Source of the DNA: Mycobacterium sp.
GTDB lineage: Bacteria > Actinomycetota > Actinomycetes > Mycobacteriales > Mycobacteriaceae
Length of the DNA: 34,141 bases
Assembly: GCA_023264735.1 (NCBI GenBank)
Contig: JAHFVD010000075.1
Span: forward strand, 1-34,141
Direction of reading: 5' to 3'
Shown: piece by piece, positions 24,613 through 32,956 of the stretch
Position numbering within the stretch: the stretch's first letter is position 1
Layout of the letters: every line of letters starts with the position of its first letter
Translations under genes and position numbers: made by a program
Notes under the pieces: model-generated
Seen by the model: the letters and a program-made list of their open reading frames with translations, nothing else
Database searches by the model: none
What the model was told of the DNA's origin: nothing

Positions 24613-25788
24613 ATGACCGGCCACGAAATGCTCGTGGACCGCTACGAGCTACGCGGGATTCTGGGTCGCGGCGGCATGGCTGAAGTCCGCGACGGCTGGG
24701 ATACCCGACTGAACCGTGCCGTGGCCGTGAAACTGCTGCACCCGGCGCTCGGCGCGATGCCTGATATCCGGCGTCGTTTTGAAGACGAGGCCAGGTCAGC
24801 GGCCCGGCTATCGCACCAGAACATCGTCGTGGTGTTCGACTTCGGTGAACATCAGGGCACCCCCTTCATCGTGCTGGAAAGGCTGCCCGGACAGACGTTG
24901 GCCGACGTCATAGCGGTTGGTCCGATGCCGCCTGCGCACGTCCGCGCAATGCTCGACGACGTCCTGGCCGGCCTGCAGGCCGCTCACAGCGCTGGGATAC
25001 TGCACCGGGACATCAAACCGGGCAACATCCTGGTGTCGGCGCGTGGTGACTCGATGAAGGTCGCCGATTTCGGTATCGCCAAGACCGGAGGTGGGCCAGC
25101 CACGACGACCGGGCAGATCATCGGGACCATGAGCTACCTGAGTCCTGAGCGGATCACCGGTGCCCCCGCCACAGTGGCCGACGACCTCTACGCAGTTGGT
25201 CTGATGGCGTACGAGGCATTGGTGGGCAGACGCTTGTTCGCACAGGACAATCCGGCTGCGCTGGCCCGCGCAGTCATGGACGATCCACCACCGCCGGTGG
25301 CCGCGACACGAACCGATGTCGATCCTCTTCTCGCGGCTGTCATCGATCGGTCGATCACACGAAAGCCGTTGCAGCGCTTCAGTAGCGCCGCGCAGATGCG
25401 CGCAGCCTTGGCCGGTGACCAGCGGGCGCTGTACGACCTCACCGCTCCGGTCGCGGCCGCGCCGCGGCCGGCGACCAAAGTACTTCCAGGACCGCCGATT
25501 CCGGGCACCCCCTATATCGTGCAGCAGCCGCGGCCCCGGCGGGGCCGGCGCCGGATGTACGGATCCGCGGCCGCGGTCCTGATCGCCCTGGCCGTTTCGG
25601 TGGTGGCATTGGCGATGGATCCGTCGTCGTCGGCGCCGCCACCGCAGCCGGTGGGTACCAGTGAGCCGGTGGTGTCGCCGACGAGCGTGGCGCCACCACC
25701 GAGTCCGGTCGTGCAACCGCCGGTTCCGAATACGGACGGTGGCCCCGCAGGCCGGGGTCATGGCAAGGGCGATAAAAAACGCGGGTAG
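24613..25788 (+). CDS. Transmembrane Ser/Thr protein kinase (PknB-like)
   Basis: A 391-residue Hanks-type kinase. Catalytic domain residues 10-270: glycine loop GILGRGGMAEV (15-25), ATP Lys40 (AVAVKLL), HRDIKPGN (131-138, catalytic D133), ADFG (151-154, D152), and an activation loop with several Thr (ATTTGQIIGT) ending in YLSPER, an APE-motif variant. A juxtamembrane Pro/Arg-rich linker precedes one transmembrane helix (about 317-335). The outside part is only about 56 residues, Pro/Ser-rich with a basic end (GHGKGDKKRG), and has no PASTA or sensor domain. Start is uncertain: ATG at 24613 lacks spacing to a ribosome site; ATG at 24628 is an alternative. Confidence 0.92.
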   Translation: MTGHEMLVDRYELRGILGRGGMAEVRDGWDTRLNRAVAVKLLHPALGAMPDIRRRFEDEARSAARLSHQNIVVVFDFGEHQGTPFIVLERLPGQTLADVIAVGPMPPAHVRAMLDDVLAGLQAAHSAGILHRDIKPGNILVSARGDSMKVADFGIAKTGGGPATTTGQIIGTMSYLSPERITGAPATVADDLYAVGLMAYEALVGRRLFAQDNPAALARAVMDDPPPPVAATRTDVDPLLAAVIDRSITRKPLQRFSSAAQMRAALAGDQRALYDLTAPVAAAPRPATKVLPGPPIPGTPYIVQQPRPRRGRRRMYGSAAAVLIALAVSVVALAMDPSSSAPPPQPVGTSEPVVSPTSVAPPPSPVVQPPVPNTDGGPAGRGHGKGDKKRG

Positions 25789-25847
25789 GTCTGGTGCGCT
25801 TTCGAGTCCCGTTGGTCAGTAGTCGCCGGTCAGCGGGTAGCCAGCGC

Positions 25848-25853
25848 TAATAT
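25848..25853 (+). promoter_or_regulatory. Possible -10 element before LuxR-family gene
   Basis: TAATAT fits the TANNNT -10 pattern and sits in the only AT-rich patch between the kinase and the regulator, 65 bp before the TTG start. No matching -35 was found, so this is tentative. If real, the regulator has its own promoter apart from the kinase. Confidence 0.25.
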
Positions 25854-25917
25854 TTACTCGCTACGCGGGGACCGTGCGCCGCACGGAGGAGCGCTACTGA
25901 GGAAAGGCGGCCTGCTA

Positions 25918-28548
25918 TTGGAGTGGCCGTTCGTTGCCCGCTCGGCAGAGATCCATCAGGCGATGGACGCCGTCGACAATTCGTCGTTCAGCGGCGTCGT
26001 CTTCGTCGGGGAAGCCGGTGTCGGCAAGACCGCGCTGGCGCGTCACGTAGCTGAACGCTTCAGTGGTCGTGGGATGCAGACCCATTTCGTGCTGGGAACC
26101 CAAACCTCTCGTGACGTGCCGCTGGCAGCCTTCGCCGGCATCGTGCAGATCCCGGGCGCGCTCGAGCCGATCCGCCTGCTCGCCGCGGCGCACGACGCGC
26201 TGGATGACGTGGAGAACCTGCTGCTGGTCATCGATGACGCGCATTTGCTCGATCCGCTCTCCGCGATCGTCGTGCACCAGCTTGCCGTGCGCGGAGAGGC
26301 GACGTTGATCGTCACCATGCGCACGGAAACCGAGGTCCCCGACGCCATCACCGCGTTGTGGAAAGACCAGTACCTTCGCCGCATCGAGGTCGGCGCGTTC
26401 TCGCATGCCGACACCGGGCGGCTGCTCACCGAGACATTGGGTGGCCCCGTCTCCGGTACGGTCATCGATCAGCTTCACGAACTGTCCGCGGGCAGCCCGC
26501 TGCTGCTGCGTGGCCTGATGGACACCGCCGTGGACGATGGTGCGCTCACCGATGACACCGGCCGGTGGCGGCTCACCCATTCCCCTCGCTTGGGCTCCGA
26601 TATCGAGCAATTGCTGGAATCGCGGGTTCGTGGGTTGCCGCCCAAGGAGCGCGACGTTCTCGAAATCGTTGCCGCCGCAGAAATTCTGGATTGGAATGCG
26701 CTTCGCTCGATGTGCGATATCGACGCGATCAGCGATGCCGAACGTCATGCCGTCATCCAGGTGATCAGTGATCCGCTCCGCATGCGTGTCCAGGTGGCGC
26801 ACCCGGTCCTGGCTGACGTTGTGCGCAAAACCTGCGGAGTGGCCCGGCTGCGGCAGATCAATACCTCTCTCGCGCAGAAGTTTTGGACGCTGGTTGGCGA
26901 TCTGGACCCGAACTCGGCCCGGGATCCGCGGCTGGTCATCGAGCTGGCCCGGCTGATGATGAACAGTGATGCGACGCCGGACGTCAATCTGGTGATCGAT
27001 GCCGCCGAGAGCGCGATGACGATGTCGAGTCTCACGCTCGCCGAACAGCTGGCGCGGTTCGCCTACGAGCATGGCGGAGAATTGCGTGCTGCGATCGCGC
27101 TCGCTGATGCGCTGGCCTGGCAGGGATTCAACAAGCAGGCCGAGGAGCTGTTGGCGCCCTTCGATCCGCGCGACGAGGTCACCCTTGTTCGATGGGGGTG
27201 CGTGCGGGCCACCAACCTGTTCTTCGGGTGCGGGCAGCGAGCGGAGGCCGAAGAGGTGCTGGGGACGGTCCGGTCCCGCGTCACGACTCCCGCCCTGCGC
27301 AGCTATGCCCTGGCGGTCGAGGCGTCCATCGCCTACTTCGCCGCCGACCTCGACACCGCCGACGCGGCAAGCGCGGCCGTCATCTCCGATCCGGATGCGA
27401 TGCCGATGGCGGTTCTGTGGGCGGCGGTCCCGGCAGCCGCGTCCGCGAACCTGCGGGGTCGGCCCGAGGTGCTGGCGGCCGCAGCCAGCCGTGGCGCCGA
27501 CGCGGCACTGCACTGCGCATCGGGGCCGCAGCAGTACGCCATCTCATTGTCGGAGGCATTGTCGGCGCTCAACCACGGTGATATCGCCGCCGCTCAGGCG
27601 ATCGTCGACCGGCAGCAGGCCCAGGCTCACGGGGCGCCGCACGCCGAGGCCATCGTCGCCGCTATGGCCGGCCGCGTGCAGCTTGCGGCTGGCCGCCCAC
27701 AGGCCGCCTGCGACTGGCTTCAGCGTGCGTTGTCGGCGATGGTGTCGAGCCTGTCCGGCGGCTGGGTGCCCCTGGTCGCGGTCTGGACAGCCCAGGCTGA
27801 AGTGCTGCGTGGCGACAGCGGTGCGGCGACCCGAGCGCTGAACATGGCCGAAGGCGCCTGGGGACCTGCGGTCGAGGTGGTCCGGCCATCGCTCGAGCTG
27901 GCGAGGGCATATCTCAGCGCTGCCACCGGTGCGACAGCCGAAGCCCACAGTGCGATCGAGCGGGCCGCGGATGCCGCGCACCGCTCCGGTGCCACCACCG
28001 GCGAGTTGGAGGCACTCCATACGGGTTTGCGGTTCGGGATGGAGCCTGACGTGGCTCGCTTCAAAGCCCTTGCCGACCAACTGAATACACCTATCGCGAC
28101 GCTTGCAGCCGCGCACGCACAAGCGGTCGCGGCCGACGACGGCGACGGCCTCGACCAGGTGGCCAGTGAATGGGAATCTCTCGGGATGGCCGCACACGCG
28201 GCGGACGCCTTCGCCGCTGCGGCGCTCGCGCACCGGCGGGCGGGCACCCGGCTGCCGGGGCTGCAATCCTCGACGCGGGCGCACTGGCTGGTCAGCACCT
28301 TCGGGCTGCACACTCCCGCGACGGCAACCGGCGGAGTTCCGTTGCCGCTCAGCGGCCGTGAGCGGGAGATCGCCACGCTGGTCGCCAACGGGCTGACCAA
28401 CCGGCAGATCGCCGAGCGTCTGGTGGTATCGGTTCGCACCGTCGAAGGACACCTCTACCGGGTGTTCAAACAGCTCGGAATCAACGAGCGCGAGCAGCTG
28501 ATCCGTCTGATGCGCAACGCCGATCCCGACGCACCGGCTAACGCCTAA
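25918..28548 (+). CDS. LAL-type LuxR-family transcriptional regulator (AAA/STAND ATPase + HTH)
   Basis: An 876-residue regulator. An N-terminal nucleotide-binding domain has Walker A GEAGVGKTAL (31-40) and Walker B LLLVIDDAHLLDP (about 101-113). A long helical, Ala-rich middle (TPR-like, about 350-780) is the probable sensor. The C-terminal LuxR/GerE helix-turn-helix starts at about residue 810 (PLSGREREIATLVANG, then NRQIAERLVVSVRTVEGHLYRVF). Size and order are typical of LAL activators. The start is TTG at 25918, with AGGAAAGG about 10 nt upstream. Ligand and targets are unknown; by position it could work with the kinase, or control neighbouring genes. Confidence 0.92.
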   Translation: MEWPFVARSAEIHQAMDAVDNSSFSGVVFVGEAGVGKTALARHVAERFSGRGMQTHFVLGTQTSRDVPLAAFAGIVQIPGALEPIRLLAAAHDALDDVENLLLVIDDAHLLDPLSAIVVHQLAVRGEATLIVTMRTETEVPDAITALWKDQYLRRIEVGAFSHADTGRLLTETLGGPVSGTVIDQLHELSAGSPLLLRGLMDTAVDDGALTDDTGRWRLTHSPRLGSDIEQLLESRVRGLPPKERDVLEIVAAAEILDWNALRSMCDIDAISDAERHAVIQVISDPLRMRVQVAHPVLADVVRKTCGVARLRQINTSLAQKFWTLVGDLDPNSARDPRLVIELARLMMNSDATPDVNLVIDAAESAMTMSSLTLAEQLARFAYEHGGELRAAIALADALAWQGFNKQAEELLAPFDPRDEVTLVRWGCVRATNLFFGCGQRAEAEEVLGTVRSRVTTPALRSYALAVEASIAYFAADLDTADAASAAVISDPDAMPMAVLWAAVPAAASANLRGRPEVLAAAASRGADAALHCASGPQQYAISLSEALSALNHGDIAAAQAIVDRQQAQAHGAPHAEAIVAAMAGRVQLAAGRPQAACDWLQRALSAMVSSLSGGWVPLVAVWTAQAEVLRGDSGAATRALNMAEGAWGPAVEVVRPSLELARAYLSAATGATAEAHSAIERAADAAHRSGATTGELEALHTGLRFGMEPDVARFKALADQLNTPIATLAAAHAQAVAADDGDGLDQVASEWESLGMAAHAADAFAAAALAHRRAGTRLPGLQSSTRAHWLVSTFGLHTPATATGGVPLPLSGREREIATLVANGLTNRQIAERLVVSVRTVEGHLYRVFKQLGINEREQLIRLMRNADPDAPANA

Positions 28549-28661
28549 CGGTGCGAAAACTCCGGATTCTCAACCGGTGTCGGTGGTTGGTCATCGTCTG
28601 ACGACGTGGCGGTTTGAGCTTGGACAGGATGAGAAAACAGCGGGTCCATAAAGTATCCCTT

Positions 28662-29042
28662 TCAGGCACAGACTGATTCGAACTTGCCGCCATCGGATAC
28701 CGGCAGTTCGTTGAACGGATCACAGATGTTCACGACACGCGAGATGCACGGTGCCGGTTGGATCATCCAGGTGACGTTTGCGCGGCCGCACCGCTCGTCG
28801 ATCTCGGCCAGCGCTGAAAAGCCAGCGCAGTCAAAGAATGTCACCCGGGTCATATCGAGGGTCAGAAGCTTGCAGTTGCCTGCACGGCGGAAGACGTAGT
28901 CACTGAACTGGTGGGCCGTGCACATGTCGACATTGCCGGCGACGGTAATCCGAACGTCAGTTGTGCTGAGCCATTCAGTGACCAGTTGCAGCGGGTGTCG
29001 GGTCGCGCCCTCTGTGGGCGATGCGGAACTAGAAGAAGACAT
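28662..29042 (-). CDS. STAS-domain protein (anti-anti-sigma-like), Cys-rich
   Basis: A 126-residue protein with a STAS fold: the core strand and helix are in LLTLDMTRVTFFDCAGFSAL (59-78). In SpoIIAA/RsbV-type proteins this loop holds a phosphorylated Ser (DSSG); here it reads DCAG, so Cys72 takes the place of that Ser. There are seven Cys (41, 57, 72, 85, 99, 107, 125), an unusually high number. Phospho-control is therefore unlikely at that site and redox control is possible; a mycobacterial anti-anti-sigma factor, RsfA, is known to respond to redox state. No anti-sigma factor gene is adjacent. It is convergent with the LAL regulator, with 113 bp between. Confidence 0.82.
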   Translation of the reverse strand: MSSSSSASPTEGATRHPLQLVTEWLSTTDVRITVAGNVDMCTAHQFSDYVFRRAGNCKLLTLDMTRVTFFDCAGFSALAEIDERCGRANVTWMIQPAPCISRVVNICDPFNELPVSDGGKFESVCA

Positions 29043-29110
29043 TGGGGCGGCTCCAGTGAGCGCTAGGTGGAGAACAAAAGTTTCTGTGGAACGCGCCTGA
29101 GAGGCTCGCT

Positions 29111-29132
29111 AGCGGGTGCGAGGCACACCGCT
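29111..29132 (-). terminator. Possible hairpin between small secreted gene and STAS gene
   Basis: AGCGGGTG and CACACCGCT pair around a five-base loop with one bulged base. It lies 77 bp past the stop of the small secreted gene and upstream of the STAS start, on the same strand. No T-tract follows, so function as a terminator is uncertain. Confidence 0.3.
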
Positions 29133-29208
29133 CGCCTGCGACGAATACCGCGGCTGGAAAGTCAACCTTCGCTCAGCTTACACCTACGGCGCACATCCGA
29201 GCACTTCT

Positions 29209-29445
29209 TCAGGTGCAGGGGGCGTCGCCTGGCGTGTAGTACGTCGAGCCGTCGGCGGAGAAGCAGGGCTCTCGTCCGGCAGCGGCTTGGGCGGCCGCAT
29301 CGAGGGGGTCGGCAAAGGTGATCCCGGGGCCCACCGCAACATTGGGGCCGACGTCGACGTTGGGGCCGAACACGTCATCTGCGTGAGCAGACGGGGCCAC
29401 CAGCAGTGCTACGGCCGTGACCCCGGCTGCGAACAGCGTCTTCAT
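29209..29445 (-). CDS. Small secreted hypothetical protein (78 aa)
   Basis: A 78-residue protein with a textbook signal peptide: MKTLFAAGVTAVALLVAPSAHA, cleavage after the last Ala (residue 22). The mature part carries two similar short units, FGPNVDVGPNVAVGPG, then an Ala-rich stretch and two Cys (REPCFS, DAPCT) that may pair. The start at 29445 is chosen because it begins exactly at the signal; a longer frame upstream adds a stretch that does not look coding. No known family recognised. It is divergent from the Gly-rich secreted gene with 60 bp between the start codons. Confidence 0.65.
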   Translation of the reverse strand: MKTLFAAGVTAVALLVAPSAHADDVFGPNVDVGPNVAVGPGITFADPLDAAAQAAAGREPCFSADGSTYYTPGDAPCT

Positions 29446-29505
29446 TCGTGTGTTTCTACCCGACTGAAGGCACTTCTTCGCGCTGATTCCGGTATATCTG
29501 AGCAC

Positions 29506-29805
29506 ATGGCACTGAAGAAGATGTCGTTCGCAACCGTTTTCCTCACCGGTGCTGCAGCCGCTGCGATCGCGGCCGCTCCGATGGCCGCCGCGGACCCTGG
29601 GTGCGTCAACCCCGATGGCAGCCCGTGTGGGTTCGGCACGGCTGGACCCAACGGCGCCTCGGGCAGTATTCCGGGCGGCCCCGGCGGCACGGCCGGTCCC
29701 GGTTATGCCAGCGGCGGGATCCCTGGCGGACCCAGCGGTTCGGCCTGGCCGGGCGGGGCTACCGGTTGCATTCCGGGGTTGGGTTGTTATTCCGTCGGCC
29801 GCTAG
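29506..29805 (+). CDS. Small secreted Gly/Pro-rich repeat protein (99 aa)
   Basis: A 99-residue exported protein. The signal peptide covers about residues 1-29 (hydrophobic Ala core, AAA before DPGC). The mature part is Gly/Pro/Ser-rich with two imperfect 17-residue repeats (51-67 and 68-84, pattern ASGxIPGGPxG) and a partial third (85-94). Four Cys lie in two pairs near each end (C33, C41; C88, C94), suggesting disulfides. The start ATG at 29506 is chosen by the signal peptide; ATG at 29521 is an alternative. Function not recognised; envelope or secreted location is expected. Confidence 0.7.
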   Translation: MALKKMSFATVFLTGAAAAAIAAAPMAAADPGCVNPDGSPCGFGTAGPNGASGSIPGGPGGTAGPGYASGGIPGGPSGSAWPGGATGCIPGLGCYSVGR

Positions 29806-29817
29806 CCCGTAACCCGA

Positions 29818-30462
29818 TTAGACCCAACGGTTCTCGCTGACGAACTCGGCGAGCGGGCGGCCAAACGTCCACTCGTCGATCTCCAAAGCGGGCCGGTCGG
29901 GGAAATCGGGCACCAGACCGAGACACAGGATCGCCACCGGCTCGGCATCGACCGGCATCTCGAGTAGTTCGCGCAACCGCCCTGGATCGAAGATCGACAC
30001 CCAGCCCATGCCGAGGCCTTCGGCGCGGGCGGCCAGCCACATGTTCTGGATCGCGCACGACACCGAGGCCAGATCCATCTGCGGCATCGTGCGCCGGCCG
30101 AAGACGTGGCCGTCGCGGTCGTCACTGAGGGCGGCGACCAGCAGTTCCGCGCAATCGAGGATGCCTTCGACCTTCAGCGCCAGGAATTCCGCGGCCCGCG
30201 GGCCCAAGGCAACCGCCGTCTGCTGACGTTCCTCGTCGACCAGCGCGTGGATCTTTCGCCGCAGGCCGTCGTCGGTGATCCGCAGGAATCGCCAGGGCTG
30301 CATGAGACCAACACTGGGTGCGGCGTGGGCGGCCGCCAACAGCCGGGCCAGCACCACCTCGGGCACGGTGGTGCCCGGGCTGAACCTGCGCATATCCCGG
30401 CGTTCGTTGATCACGCGGTAGATAGCGCGACGCTCCTCGGCGGTGAAGGCGTGGTCGGTCAC
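29818..30462 (-). CDS. bluB: 5,6-dimethylbenzimidazole synthase BluB
   Basis: A 214-residue nitroreductase-fold flavoprotein. The N-terminal IYRVINERRDMRRFSPG with Asp23, AAPSVGLMQPWRFLRI, FGRRTMPQMDLASVSCAIQNMW and GMGWVSIFDP are characteristic of BluB rather than of general nitroreductases. BluB splits reduced FMN with oxygen to give 5,6-dimethylbenzimidazole, the lower ligand of vitamin B12. The start is GTG at 30462. It is a lone gene here, with no other cobamide genes in the window, and converges on the Gly-rich secreted gene with 12 bp between stops. Confidence 0.9.
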   Translation of the reverse strand: MTDHAFTAEERRAIYRVINERRDMRRFSPGTTVPEVVLARLLAAAHAAPSVGLMQPWRFLRITDDGLRRKIHALVDEERQQTAVALGPRAAEFLALKVEGILDCAELLVAALSDDRDGHVFGRRTMPQMDLASVSCAIQNMWLAARAEGLGMGWVSIFDPGRLRELLEMPVDAEPVAILCLGLVPDFPDRPALEIDEWTFGRPLAEFVSENRWV

Positions 30463-30586
30463 CGGGTCATCTTAGAGAGAGCCACGCAGCGGTAACGGCA
30501 GGCGCGGTGAACCCGTCCAGCCGGGCTGCGACAGCTACTCTGATAACCCCGGTGGGGCAGCGTCGCCGCGCCGAGCAAGGGGAATC

Positions 30587-31534
30587 ATGTCGACGTCGCA
30601 TGCGCCCGTTCTCAGCGGCCCCACGTTACCGCCCAGCCGGACCGTCGAGGTCAAGGCCGCCGACGGCACCCGTCTGCACACCGAGGTCTTCGGCCCCGAA
30701 GACGGCTACCCGATCGTGCTGGCGCACGGCATCACCTGCGCCATCCGGGTCTGGCACGAACAGATCAACGACCTGTCCGGTGACTACCGGGTGATCGCCT
30801 ACGACCACCGCGGACACGGCCGCAGCGGGTTGGCTCACCGGTCGGCGTACAGCCTCGGCCACCTGGCCGGCGACCTGGATGCCGTCCTGTCGACGACCCT
30901 GCGGCCAGGGGAGCGGGCCGTCATCGCCGGGCATTCGATGGGCGGGATCGCCATCAGCGCCTGGTCGGACCGCTACCGGCACCGCGTTGCGCACCGCGCC
31001 GACGCCGTCGCCCTGATCAACACCACCACCGGCGACCTCCTGAAAGAGATCAATCTGCTGCGGGTGCCGCCGATGCTGGCTGGCGGCAGTTCCGCGGCCG
31101 CGCGCCGGATGATCAGGACGTTCGGCGGAGCTCCGCTGGTCCGCGGTGCTCAGCCCGGCAGCCGCTGGTTCGTCGCGATGATGGCCGTCGGCGCCGGGGC
31201 CGACCCGGCTGTCGCCGGCCTCATCCACGAGCTGTTCGCCGCCACCCCGGCCGCGGGGCGCGGGGCCTGGGCACGGGCGCTCGTCGACGAGATGGGTCCG
31301 CGCCACATCGACCTGTCCGGTCTGACGGTGCCGACGCTGGTCATCGGGAGCAGCAACGACCGGTTGCTGCCGATGTGCCAGGCCCGCAAGATCGCCGATG
31401 CCGCCCCGAACCTGGTCGACCTCGTGGAGATCCCGGGCGGGCACTGCGCGATTCTGGAGCACCCCGAGGCGGTCAACGCGCGTCTGCGGGCGCTGGTCGA
31501 ATCGGCGTCCGCGCAGCGGCGCATCAGCTCCTAA
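30587..31534 (+). CDS. Alpha/beta-fold hydrolase
   Basis: A 315-residue alpha/beta hydrolase. Motifs: oxyanion region LAHGITCAIRVW (45-56), AYDHRGHGRSG (71-81), nucleophile Ser117 in AGHSMGG, acid Asp258 (SSNDRLLP), and His286 in GGHCAILEHP. The triad is complete. A cap region of about 100 residues lies between strands. AGGGG is 5 nt before the ATG. The closest class by wording is the esterase/epoxide-hydrolase-like group; substrate unknown. It overlaps the amine oxidase stop by 4 nt on the opposite strand (CTAA). Confidence 0.88.
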   Translation: MSTSHAPVLSGPTLPPSRTVEVKAADGTRLHTEVFGPEDGYPIVLAHGITCAIRVWHEQINDLSGDYRVIAYDHRGHGRSGLAHRSAYSLGHLAGDLDAVLSTTLRPGERAVIAGHSMGGIAISAWSDRYRHRVAHRADAVALINTTTGDLLKEINLLRVPPMLAGGSSAAARRMIRTFGGAPLVRGAQPGSRWFVAMMAVGAGADPAVAGLIHELFAATPAAGRGAWARALVDEMGPRHIDLSGLTVPTLVIGSSNDRLLPMCQARKIADAAPNLVDLVEIPGGHCAILEHPEAVNARLRALVESASAQRRISS

Positions 31535-32862
31535 AGCGTCGCGACGACTTCGGCCGCGGCGCGCTGTCCGGAGCGCACCGCGCCGTCCAGGAACCCCGTC
31601 CACTCGTCGGCGGTCTCGGTACCGGCCCAATGCAGCGGACCGACCGGCCGACGCAATAGCGGGCCGAACTCCGTCCACGCCCCCGGCGGCACTGCTGCCG
31701 TCGGGCCGCCGGGCGCGAAAGTCTCTGCGCCCCAACAATGATCGAGATACTCGATGGGGTTCTCGGCGTCGGGACCGAACAACGCGGCGAATCCTTTGAG
31801 CGCAGCTTGGCGGCGCTGCTCGGGGGCGAGCGCGTCGAACCCGCGGGAGTCGACGAAGCCGAGCAGGACTCCCGGGCCGTCGTCGCCGGGGCTGACGTCG
31901 AAGGTGATAAAGACCGGCCCCTGATCCGACAGCGCCTGACCGGACAGGTCCTTATCCCGCCAGAACGGCCGGGAGTAGGCGGCGTAGGCCTTGCTCAGGG
32001 CGCCCTGTGGCCAGCTTTGGGCCAGCTGTTGATAACCGATCGGCGGGGCAGGGGCGATGTCGATGCCCTGGCGGTGGGCCGGTGGAATAGCCAGGATCGC
32101 GCGCCGTCCCTCCACGACACCACCCGAGGACATCACCGCCACCGCGTCGTCGGACCATTCGATCCGGGACACCACACAGCCGAGCCGGACCCGGTCACCC
32201 AGCTCTGCAGCCATTTTGTTGGCGATCTGCTGGGTACCGGCGGGGAAATGATCCTGCTGGGCGCCGCCGACCACGTCGAGCATGCGATCCAGACCGCCGG
32301 CGGCCTTGACGTAGCGAACGGCGTGCAGCATTGACACGTCGTCGGGCTCGGCGCCCCAGGTCACCCGCGCCATGATGGCCAACAGGTCCCGGGAGGAGGC
32401 GCCGGCGCCCACCGAGTGCAACCAGCCGCCCAGTGTCGTGCCGTCGAGCTTCTTGGCGCTGGGACCCGCCCATGGCTTGGTGATGTCGACATCCCGGCCC
32501 AGCCGTTCGACCTGCCATTGGATCCGGGCGATGTCGATCAGCTGAAGGAGCCCCAGCCGGGGGATGGTGCCGCGATAGGACCGCACCTTGCCGCGCCACC
32601 GGATGAGGTTGGCGCCCTGGTTGTAGGTAGGTTCGGTGGGGCAGTCGAGTTCCTTGGCCAACGCCAGGACCTCGTTCTGCGTTGGGCCGACGAAGGTGCC
32701 GCCAAGGTCGACGGAGACTCCGGCCAGAGTCGTCGTGCTCGAGCGTCCGCCGACGCGGTCGCGGCCCTCCAGCACCACAACATCCAAGCCGTCTTTTACC
32801 AGCTCACGTGCCGCGACCAGGCCTGCGAAGCCCGCGCCGACGACCACAACGTCGTAACCCAC
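31531..32862 (-). CDS. Flavin-dependent amine oxidase (monoamine/putrescine oxidase-like)
   Basis: A 443-residue FAD enzyme. The Rossmann motif VVVGAGFAGLVAA (6-18) is followed by the Glu of VVLEGRDRVGGRS and by LGGTFVGPTQ. The C-terminal FAD segment is LHWAGTETADEWTGFLDGAV. The protein belongs to the amine oxidase family that includes MAO, putrescine oxidase and mycobacterial AofH (Rv3170). The Cys that binds FAD covalently in mammalian MAO (SGGCY motif) is not seen, so FAD is probably non-covalent. It would oxidise a primary or poly-amine to an aldehyde with ammonia and peroxide. The LLM oxidoreductase gene lies upstream on the same strand. Confidence 0.9.
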   Translation of the reverse strand: MGYDVVVVGAGFAGLVAARELVKDGLDVVVLEGRDRVGGRSSTTTLAGVSVDLGGTFVGPTQNEVLALAKELDCPTEPTYNQGANLIRWRGKVRSYRGTIPRLGLLQLIDIARIQWQVERLGRDVDITKPWAGPSAKKLDGTTLGGWLHSVGAGASSRDLLAIMARVTWGAEPDDVSMLHAVRYVKAAGGLDRMLDVVGGAQQDHFPAGTQQIANKMAAELGDRVRLGCVVSRIEWSDDAVAVMSSGGVVEGRRAILAIPPAHRQGIDIAPAPPIGYQQLAQSWPQGALSKAYAAYSRPFWRDKDLSGQALSDQGPVFITFDVSPGDDGPGVLLGFVDSRGFDALAPEQRRQAALKGFAALFGPDAENPIEYLDHCWGAETFAPGGPTAAVPPGAWTEFGPLLRRPVGPLHWAGTETADEWTGFLDGAVRSGQRAAAEVVATL

Positions 32863-32886
32863 CCCACCAGTGTTGCCGCTCCCTTA

Positions 32887-32947
32887 CGCCCAAACCAACG
32901 TTTGGCCGCGAAAGTCCGAGTAAAACCCGCCAATACGTCGATCTCGA
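32887..32947 (+). repeat. 61-bp repeat, copy 1 of an inverted pair
   Basis: This 61-bp stretch matches the minus strand of 33952-34012 at 55 of 61 positions. It contains two small palindromes: CCAAAC/GTTTGG around four bases, and CGTCGA/TCGACG around two bases. It lies between the stop of the LLM oxidoreductase and the start of the amine oxidase. Its frames give short translated shadows that look alike, but there is no sign it is coding. Confidence 0.75.
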
Positions 32948-32956
32948 CGCGGGCTC

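Noticed and set aside
28571..28589. CAACC/GGTTG inverted repeat after the LAL regulator as a terminator
   Set aside because: Arms of five bases with a nine-base loop and no T-tract are too weak to call.
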